Of a stretch of 33,775 nt of DNA, positions 27,884 to 33,775 are shown piece by piece. A model generated the notes under the pieces. That model made no database searches, was not told where the DNA came from, and saw only the letters and a list, made by a program, of their open reading frames with translations. Source of the DNA: Planctomycetota bacterium (GTDB taxonomy: Bacteria; Planctomycetota; Planctomycetia; Gemmatales; Gemmataceae); NCBI GenBank assembly GCA_016177925.1, contig JACOUH010000150.1, positions 1-33,775 of the forward strand. Reading direction: 5' to 3'. Numbering within the stretch: the first letter of the stretch is position 1; each line of letters opens with the position of its first letter. The position numbers and the translations under genes were made by a program.

Positions 27884-30800
27884 TGCCGCGTCCGCGGTGG
27901 AGGGCCGTCGTTGACGACGGTCCTCGCCGGACGGAACCCACTGCTGTCGTCGCGGTTCGCCGGAACGTTGCTGCTGCGGATGGCCGCGCGCACGTCCAAC
28001 GCATAGAAGTCGAAGGCGCCGCCGCGCAACGAACGGCTACTTTTACTGTCCACCACGTCTTCTTTTTGAGGATCTTTTTTATCCATAAAAGCCTCGTAGC
28101 GGTTCTGGCACCATTCCCACACGTTGCCGTGCAGATCAAAGAACCCCAGATCATTCGGCCGCAGCAAACCCACCGGACGCAACCGCCTACCCGAGTTGGC
28201 ATCGTACCAGCCATACTTGCCCAGCAGGTCCTCCCCCTCTCCCATCGACCAGGCCGTCACGCTCCCGGCCCGGCAGGCATACTCCCACTCCGCCTCCGTC
28301 GGCAACCGATACCCCGATAGGCTCAGCACATTGGCCTTCACCTTCATCCCTTCCGCGTACTTGCCCTTCTCGTTCGGCACGTAGCACCATTGAGCCTCGG
28401 GGATGCCCTCCGACTTGCTCAACCAGTTGCAGTATGCCGCCGCATCGTACCAGCTGACCATGTTCACCGGGCAGTCCTCGGTCGGCGCGTACTCCTTGAA
28501 GTACTGGTGGTCCTTGTGGAAGCGGCGGAACTCCGCCACCGTCACCTCCCGGGCCGCCAACGCAAAACGGTGCTCGATCCGCACTTTCTGCCGCTTGCCT
28601 CCTTCGACCGTCTCGAATTCTCCCGGCGGCACGATCACCATGGTTTGGCCCTGGCCATTGACGTACCAGCGGCGAGTCTCCGGTCGCTGACGCTCCCGGC
28701 TCGCCACGTCGATTGCCTCGACCTTGTCCTGCTGCTGCCACTGCCGCAGCAACCAGCCCGTTGCTCCGTGAATCCCCGGATCGGGATCGTCCCGGTACAA
28801 CGCCAGCAACCGCGGCACCAGCTCCGCCCGCTCGTGCGGCGGCAAGCGGTCCTGGTCGAACTCCGCCAGCGCCAGCAGCAACGCCCGCCGCGCCGACACG
28901 TCCGGCTCCCGCTCCGGGTCGAGCCAGTCGATCACCGCCCGGGCCTCCACCCCGCCCGGCCCCAACCGATCGATCAGGTAACTCCGCAGCGTCGGGTCCG
29001 GGACGTGACGCAGCAGCGGCGACACCTTCTCCCAGCGCCCCATCGCTGCCAGGGCCACTGCCGCGTTGGCCTGCCGCCGAACGTGAGCCAGCTGCGCTTC
29101 CCGATCGGCCTTCGCATCCGGCTGCGCCGACAGCATCTTCTCCAGGGGAACGAAGGCGTCGGGAACCCCCTCGGCATAGTCGGCGTACAGCCGGGTCAGC
29201 GTGCGCCGCTCGGCCGCTCCGCGGCCTTCCTCCACCAGCAGGGCGGCCAGCGGCGGCAGCAAGTGACGGCGCACCGGCCGCAGCGCCTCGGCCCACTTGC
29301 CGATCACCAAGGCATTCTCTGCCACCAGCCGAGCGGCCACGTCGCGGCTTACCTTCTGCCAGCGGTCGTCGTCCTCCGCGTACCCCGCCAGGGCACAGGC
29401 CGCCCGCAGACGCTGGCCGGGGTCGCTCTGCGTATTCGCCAGCACCCTCCACAGCCGCTCGTCCAGCGTCCCGGCGTGGGGCCGCAGCGCCTCCCGGAGG
29501 ACCACGACCTCGTGCGGCTCGCCGGCCAGCAGTCGCCTGTACAAGTACGTCGTCTGCTCGGCGTCCACCGGCAGGAGGGCCAGGCTGGCGTGTAACTGCT
29601 TGCGAGCGTCCCCCTTCGCCTCGGCCTCGGCGTAGGCTTGGCGCAGTGGCTTGTCCAGCCAGCGGCGATACGAGGCCATGTCGGCCACGGCGGCCGGCAC
29701 GTCCTCAGTCGGGGCCCGCAGCAGGTTGTCCAGCAGCGCTTGCGCCCGCACTCGGCCGTGAATCTCCCAACCGACGCCGAGCAGCAGCAGCAGGGCCACG
29801 AGCACAGCCAGTCCCCGCGCCAGGTGGTAGTGGCCGGCCTTGCGCATCATCTTCCGTTGCGGTGGCGTCCAGTTCTTCTTCCGCGTCCACCAGCGGATGC
29901 TGAACCATTGCCAGAGCGAGGGGAGTTGCCGCTTCTCCGGGCGGGCGTTCCACACACTGGCCCGGTCCGCCAGCAGCAGCTCCGCTCGTCCGCGCCGCGT
30001 CTCCTTCTGCTTGCGCGTCAGCCAGTCGCGCAACGACGGCACCAGGTAGTCGTGCGTCAACTGGTAGTAGCGCTCCGCCGGGGAGGGCGAGGCTCCCGTC
30101 GAGCCGGGCGAAGGAGGCTCGGCCGGGGAGGGCGAGGCTCCCGTCGAGCCGGGCGAAGGAGGCTCGGCGGGAGCCTCGCCCTCCCGGCCCTCGGGGTCGG
30201 TCGGCGTGAGAAGCCGGATTTCGCTGTCGAGGATGCGGAGCAGGTCCTCGAAGTCCTTGGGGCGGCTGGCATAGCCCGACCCGGCCAGCAGCTCGGCGTG
30301 GGAGCGCAGGTGGCCCTTGAGGTCCGTGCCGGCTTCGGGCAGCAACCCCTTCAGGACCGCCCGGGCCGCCCTCTGGTGATAGCGGTGTTCCGGGGGGGCG
30401 GTGCTGGCACTGAAGGTCTCCTCCAGGAAGGTCCCGCCGACTCCTTCGATGCCACCCACGGCCATTAACGTGGCCGGCGTCCACGCCTTGGCCTTCATCA
30501 TCTCGGCAAACAGAGCCAGGCGGACACAGATCACCTTGCCTTCCTGCGCCAGGCCGGCCACCGCTTGCTCAAGAAAGTGCTTCTGGTCCTTGCCGACCTC
30601 GCCACTGCTCTCGGGCAGGGCCCCAAAGGCACGACCAAAGGCGGCCAGCACTTTCTCCGCATGGCGGAGCGGAAGCAGATCCACGGACGCGGAGTTTTGC
30701 CCTTCAGCGAGTCGAATCTCCAGGTCGCGCATGAACCGCGTCGCTGCCATCCAGAAATCATCCCGCACCAGGACGAGGCACTGAACGCGCCCGCCATCGC

Positions 30801-31710
30801 ACTGCCGCAGGGCTTGCACCAACTCCGTGTTCTCCTCGTCCTTCCTGGCATGCAGCCATTGCTCGACCTGGTCCAGGACAATCAGCAGCTTCTTGCCCAC
30901 CGGTATGCCCTGTCCTCGACGCAGCTCGGCCAGCGTCTCCTTTAACCCCAGGTTGGTCGGCAGGGCGGGACACCGCTTCCGCAGCCCGTTCAGCAGGCGC
31001 GTCTCCGTCTCCTCTGCCGTGGCCTCGACGTACACGGCAATCACGTCATCAGCAAGCCGCGGGAGCAGGCCCGCCTTGACCAGCGACGACTTGCCGCAGC
31101 CGGAGGGGCCGTAGAGCAGGCCCACGCTGAAGGTGTTTTCGGGGTCCGTCTCCTCGATGCGCGTCTTCCAGAAGCGGAGGCTGTCCGGCAACCCATCGCG
31201 GTCCCGTGGGCCGGACAACAGCTCCAGGAAGAACTCGGCATCATGGGCATCGAAGGAGCGCAGGCCCTTCGGCACGATCCGGACCGGCTGGCTGTCCGAG
31301 GCGGGCGTTACGGGGGGGCTGACCACAGGGGTCGAGGTCGGGGCCGGGGCAGGAAGGCCGGCCGCGCCGACTTCACTGACGGAGCCGGTCAGCGTGATCG
31401 GCGTCCCCTCGGGGCTGCTGGCGGGCGCGCCCTGGATGGCCGCCGTCAGGTCGTTGTCGCGGTTGACCAGCGCAACGGCGGCGGGAGCGAGGGCGGCGTA
31501 CCGCGGGTCGTCGCTGACAATCGCGATCTGGAAGGTGTAGGCCTGGTGGCCGTCGTCCGCGGCGCCATCGGCCCCGGTGACGGTGAGGGTCTCGCTGCGG
31601 CCGGCGTTGGCCATGCGCTGCCAATTCCCGCGGATGCCGCCGCCGAGCGCCAGCCGGGCGGAGGCCGACCACCGCCCCGGCATCGGCGCTGGGCCGTTCC
31701 GGGCCGGCAC
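27874..31710 (-). CDS. nSTAND NTPase with C-terminal SUMF1 domain, N-terminus replaced by a Calx-beta fragment
   Basis: The frame encodes up to 1278 residues. Residues about 38-115 are a Calx-beta-like surface-protein fragment (TLTVTGADGAADDGHQAYTF, then ALVNRDNDL). After a Pro-rich linker comes an nSTAND P-loop NTPase: Walker A GPSGCGKSS at 201-209, Walker B LLIVLD at 275-280. Next are helical regions, the conserved RYYQLTHDYLVPSLRDWL segment, a membrane helix (about 630-650), a HEAT-like Ala/Leu-rich region, and a SUMF1 (formylglycine-enzyme-like) domain (about 1018-1265, with GYRLPTEAEWEYACRAG and FFDLHGNVWEWC). Planctomycete relatives usually carry a Ser/Thr kinase or other effector at the N-terminus; here that part is missing. 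Two repeat-derived peptides sit in linkers (about 497-535 and 1003-1010). No start codon has a clear ribosome binding site: GTG 31710, ATG 31683 and ATG 31611 are all weak. It may be a fusion pseudogene. Confidence 0.82.
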   Translation of the reverse strand: MPARNGPAPMPGRWSASARLALGGGIRGNWQRMANAGRSETLTVTGADGAADDGHQAYTFQIAIVSDDPRYAALAPAAVALVNRDNDLTAAIQGAPASSPEGTPITLTGSVSEVGAAGLPAPAPTSTPVVSPPVTPASDSQPVRIVPKGLRSFDAHDAEFFLELLSGPRDRDGLPDSLRFWKTRIEETDPENTFSVGLLYGPSGCGKSSLVKAGLLPRLADDVIAVYVEATAEETETRLLNGLRKRCPALPTNLGLKETLAELRRGQGIPVGKKLLIVLDQVEQWLHARKDEENTELVQALRQCDGGRVQCLVLVRDDFWMAATRFMRDLEIRLAEGQNSASVDLLPLRHAEKVLAAFGRAFGALPESSGEVGKDQKHFLEQAVAGLAQEGKVICVRLALFAEMMKAKAWTPATLMAVGGIEGVGGTFLEETFSASTAPPEHRYHQRAARAVLKGLLPEAGTDLKGHLRSHAELLAGSGYASRPKDFEDLLRILDSEIRLLTPTDPEGREGEAPAEPPSPGSTGASPSPAEPPSPGSTGASPSPAERYYQLTHDYLVPSLRDWLTRKQKETRRGRAELLLADRASVWNARPEKRQLPSLWQWFSIRWWTRKKNWTPPQRKMMRKAGHYHLARGLAVLVALLLLLGVGWEIHGRVRAQALLDNLLRAPTEDVPAAVADMASYRRWLDKPLRQAYAEAEAKGDARKQLHASLALLPVDAEQTTYLYRRLLAGEPHEVVVLREALRPHAGTLDERLWRVLANTQSDPGQRLRAACALAGYAEDDDRWQKVSRDVAARLVAENALVIGKWAEALRPVRRHLLPPLAALLVEEGRGAAERRTLTRLYADYAEGVPDAFVPLEKMLSAQPDAKADREAQLAHVRRQANAAVALAAMGRWEKVSPLLRHVPDPTLRSYLIDRLGPGGVEARAVIDWLDPEREPDVSARRALLLALAEFDQDRLPPHERAELVPRLLALYRDDPDPGIHGATGWLLRQWQQQDKVEAIDVASRERQRPETRRWYVNGQGQTMVIVPPGEFETVEGGKRQKVRIEHRFALAAREVTVAEFRRFHKDHQYFKEYAPTEDCPVNMVSWYDAAAYCNWLSKSEGIPEAQWCYVPNEKGKYAEGMKVKANVLSLSGYRLPTEAEWEYACRAGSVTAWSMGEGEDLLGKYGWYDANSGRRLRPVGLLRPNDLGFFDLHGNVWEWCQNRYEAFMDKKDPQKEDVVDSKSSRSLRGGAFDFYALDVRAAIRSSNVPANRDDSSGFRPARTVVNDGPPPRTRQAP
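30077..30188. repeat. In-frame palindromic/tandem repeat inside the nSTAND gene
   Basis: Two perfect 45-bp direct copies (30077-30121, 30122-30166) are followed by a partial inverted copy (30167-30188). On the coding strand they add the peptide unit AEPPSPGSTGASPSP twice, just before the conserved RYYQLTHDYLVPSL segment. The length keeps the frame, so the repeat extends a linker without breaking the gene. Confidence 0.85.
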
Positions 31711-31797
31711 CAGCGCCCGACGGCAGGCCCCGCCCGATCAGTTCGTCCCGCGGCCGACGGCGGACGAGCGGTTCCACCACCGGCCCGGGAGGGCCGG

Positions 31798-31826
31798 CCG
31801 TCCCGCCCCTGTCGGGGGCGGGACGG
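31798..31826 (-). terminator. GC-rich hairpin after the RTX/helical-repeat gene
   Basis: Perfect 12-bp arms (CCGTCCCGCCCC, 31798-31809, and its complement 31815-31826) enclose a five-base loop. On the minus strand it begins 30 nt after the surface-protein stop. There is no clear U-tract, but position and stability fit a terminator. Confidence 0.6.
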
Positions 31827-31855
31827 TCGGCGACCGCCTCCCCGATTGTCCTCCA

Positions 31856-33775
31856 TTAGAGGTCGAAGAAGTTCCTGATGTTATCGGCCACATCCCCGAA
31901 GAAGTCGGCGATATCGTCGATGATGTCGTCGATCGCGCTCTCGGCGAGGCCGTAGACGTTGCGCAGCGCGTTCTCGATAGCGTCGACCGCGAAGCCCGCC
32001 TTCGCCAGGATCTCCGCCCCTTCCCGCCCGTTGATGATGCCGAACGCTTCGCGGAGGGCGTCGGCCACCCGGTCGATGGGGTAGCCGACCTGGCGCAGGG
32101 CGTAGGCCGCCTGCTCGGCCGTGGCGTTGAAAGCGCTCTGCAGGGCGTCGCCGACCTCGGTAGCGGAGTAGAGGGCGTTCCGCAGGGCGAACGTGGTCTG
32201 GCCGATCGTGAAGTTGAACCCGTTGCGGATGCCGATCCCCACCTGGAAGATGGAAAAGCCCGCGTTGCCCAGAGCCGCTGCGATGTCCGAAGACAGTGCC
32301 GACGTGAAGGCGTGGCGCAGGCCGGTGACGACCGAGGTGGCGGTGTAGTTGAGGTCATGCAGGATATTGGCAGCCTCCTGCAGGGTCTGGCCGAGCCCCT
32401 CGCGCAGGGCAACGGCGACGTCCTCGACGGTGTAGAAGACTCGCAAGGCCGATGCGGCCTGCTGGGCCGTTTGGCTGAGGCCGTCGCGCAGGCCGACGGC
32501 GACCTGGGTGGCGGTGTAGCCGGCCCCCTGCATGAGCCCCACGACATTAACGGGGATCTGGCCGAGGCCGTCGCGCAGGCCAACGGCGACCTGGGCGACG
32601 GTGTAGCCGGCCCCCCGCAGGGCATTTGCGACTGCCTGACCGCTCTGAGTGAGGCCGTCGCGCAGGGCGATGGCTACCTCGGTTGCGCCGGCGCCGGCGG
32701 AGCGCAGGATCGATGCGACTTGCTCGACCGTCTGGTTGAAGTTATCGCGCAGGCTGACGGCGACCTGGGTGACGGTGTAGCCGGCCCCCAGCAGGGTCGA
32801 TGCGATCTGCCCGACCGTCTGGTTGAAGGCGTCGCGCAGGGCGCTGGCGACCTGGTCGATGGTGTAGGTGGCGTCGCGGAGCAGCGCCGCGGCCTGCTGG
32901 GGAGTCTGGCCGAAGACGTCGCGCAGGGCCTCGGCCACCTGGGGGGCGGTGTAGCCGGCCTGCTGCAGCAATCCGGTCGCCCCGGCCACGGCCTGGTCGT
33001 AGACGTCGCGCAGGGCGCCGGCCACCTGAGGGGCGGTGTAGCTGGCTTGCTGCAGGAGAGCAACCGCCTGCTGGGGGGTCTGGCTGAAGACGTCGCGCAG
33101 CACGCCGGCCACCTGGTTGGCCGTGAAGTTGGCGTCGCGCAACAGGGCGACCGTCTGCGCCGCCGCCAGGTTGTAGGCGTTCACCAGGATCGACGCCACC
33201 TGGTTGGCGTCGGCGTTGATCGCGACGAGGGTCTGCACTGCTTGCGAAGCCGTCTGGTTATAGACCTGCACCAGCACGGGGCCGAGATCGACCACCGACA
33301 CCCCCGTCTGCAGCAGCGTCTGCGCCGCTCCGACGGCGTCCAGTTGGTATGCGTCGCGGAGGACCTGGCCGGTGTCCACGACCGTGAAGGCGAGATTCCG
33401 CAAGACTCCCGCCGCGTCGCTCGGCGTCAGGTTGAACGTGTCGCGCAGGGCCGCCCCGATTTCGGCCAGGCTGCTGCCGACTTCGCCGCTGACGTTCTGC
33501 TCGCCGCCTGACAGCAGGTCGGTGCCCACGCCGCCGTTCAACACGTCCCAGCCCGGCCCGCCGCCGAGGATGTCGTTGCTGCCCAGCCCCAGCAGGATGT
33601 CGTTGCCGGAGCCGCCGTAAAACCGGTCGTTGCCGTCGCCACCCACGGCGATCAGATCCAGCAGGGCGCCGCGGGCGTCGAGGATGTCGTTGCCGCCGCG
33701 GCCTTCACGTGCGCGCTGACCTCTGGCGCCGCGCTCCGAAGCGCAGCCGCGATCGAGCCGGCATCCGCTCCGCCT
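31856..33775 (-). CDS. RTX-type surface protein ending in about eighteen 29-residue helical repeats (N-terminus beyond right edge)
   Basis: The frame is open from the right edge to TAG 31856-31858, 639 codons, so only the C-terminal part is present. It begins with RTX-like Ca-binding repeats (GGDGNDRFYGGSGNDILLG, then WDVLNGG.GTDLLSGG). About eighteen tandem units of 29 residues follow, to within 21 residues of the end. Their consensus is roughly QVA.ALRD.F.QT.QQ.A..L..AGYTA. Each unit reads as two short amphipathic helices, suggesting an alpha-solenoid or coiled stalk at the cell surface. The C-terminus is an acidic amphipathic helix (IDDIADFFGDVADNIRNFFDL in part). Near the right edge (33710-33775) another frame also looks protein-like, so a frameshift there is possible. 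GTG 33646 is inside the RTX repeats and is not the real start. A hairpin follows the stop. Confidence 0.83.
   Translation of the reverse strand, partial: RRSGCRLDRGCASERGARGQRAREGRGGNDILDARGALLDLIAVGGDGNDRFYGGSGNDILLGLGSNDILGGGPGWDVLNGGVGTDLLSGGEQNVSGEVGSSLAEIGAALRDTFNLTPSDAAGVLRNLAFTVVDTGQVLRDAYQLDAVGAAQTLLQTGVSVVDLGPVLVQVYNQTASQAVQTLVAINADANQVASILVNAYNLAAAQTVALLRDANFTANQVAGVLRDVFSQTPQQAVALLQQASYTAPQVAGALRDVYDQAVAGATGLLQQAGYTAPQVAEALRDVFGQTPQQAAALLRDATYTIDQVASALRDAFNQTVGQIASTLLGAGYTVTQVAVSLRDNFNQTVEQVASILRSAGAGATEVAIALRDGLTQSGQAVANALRGAGYTVAQVAVGLRDGLGQIPVNVVGLMQGAGYTATQVAVGLRDGLSQTAQQAASALRVFYTVEDVAVALREGLGQTLQEAANILHDLNYTATSVVTGLRHAFTSALSSDIAAALGNAGFSIFQVGIGIRNGFNFTIGQTTFALRNALYSATEVGDALQSAFNATAEQAAYALRQVGYPIDRVADALREAFGIINGREGAEILAKAGFAVDAIENALRNVYGLAESAIDDIIDDIADFFGDVADNIRNFFDL
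31922..33466 (-). repeat. Tandem 87-bp coding repeats (29-residue helical units)
   Basis: About eighteen consecutive units of 87 bp lie in one frame, with a few one-residue length variants. They are divergent at the DNA level but keep Val-Ala, Leu-Arg-Asp, a Gln-Thr turn, Ala-Leu-Leu and a Gly-Tyr-Thr end. The middle units (about 32500-33130) are the most alike, which suggests recent expansion there. Confidence 0.85.

Noticed and set aside
27542-28006. Open frame with a GGGAGGTGAGGGG tract before ATG 27542
   Set aside because: The product is low-complexity Pro/Arg/Gly, passes through repeat-like DNA and overlaps the 3' end of the nSTAND gene on the other strand.
30077-30188. Direct repeats considered as a CRISPR array
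   Set aside because: The two 45-bp copies abut with no spacers and lie in frame inside a coding sequence. The 87-bp repeats at 31.9-33.5 kb are protein repeats.
33644-33646. GTG 33646 as the start of the RTX/helical-repeat gene
   Set aside because: It lies inside the RTX repeats and the frame stays open to the window edge, so the true start is outside.

Overview
The window reads as chromosomal DNA of a planctomycete, most likely a member of the Gemmataceae. The base composition is very GC-rich. The gene families are the ones planctomycetes expand: a PSCyt1/DUF1549/LamG/DUF1553 protein, a DUF1559 pseudopilin-like protein, an ECF sigma factor, an nSTAND NTPase with a C-terminal SUMF1 domain, DUF1573 and MauE-like proteins, and giant surface proteins with cadherin-like, Calx-beta and RTX repeats. 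Palindromic repeat pairs (REP/REPIN-like) lie between many of the genes. The assignment is an inference from gene content; no rRNA or other marker gene is present.

Layout. 1-8.5 kb, all minus strand: the N-terminal part of a SWIM-SNF2 helicase running off the left edge, a CstA carbon-starvation permease, a divergent membrane proton-pyrophosphatase, and a cationic amino-acid permease broken by an internal deletion. 8.8-16.3 kb, minus strand: a planctomycete cytochrome-type protein, then a compact series (DUF1559, a DUF1573-like membrane protein, a signal/anchor membrane protein, a secreted 15-cysteine protein, a MauE-DUF1573 fusion). An ECF sigma factor is transcribed divergently at 16.8 kb. 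17.6-18.7 kb, plus strand: an exported thioredoxin-like protein with one in-frame TGA directly after a cysteine, followed by a hairpin suited to a bacterial SECIS, so a selenoprotein candidate. 19.0-21.7 kb, minus strand: a damaged cadherin-repeat surface protein. 21.9-22.8 kb: an antitoxin cluster (DUF433, a broken DUF5615 toxin, Phd). 23.2-27.3 kb: two hybrid histidine kinases, both damaged and joined at a deletion. 27.9-31.7 kb, minus strand: an nSTAND-SUMF1 protein whose N-terminus has been replaced by a Calx-beta fragment. 31.9 kb to the right edge: the C-terminal part of an RTX surface protein that ends in about eighteen 29-residue helical repeats.

Two themes stand out. First, 12.2-18.7 kb is rich in redox and disulfide features: a MauE-like membrane protein, two DUF1573-type proteins, a 15-Cys exported protein, a possible Cys-Sec thioredoxin-like protein, and an ECF sigma factor that could control part of it. 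Second, the window is being reshaped by palindromic repeats and deletions. Several genes take their stop codon from a repeat hairpin, repeats sit in frame inside the nSTAND gene, and at least five genes are frameshifted, truncated or interrupted. If this is a draft assembly, the single-base lesions need confirmation; the two fusion junctions (about 8165 and 26313) look like real deletions.
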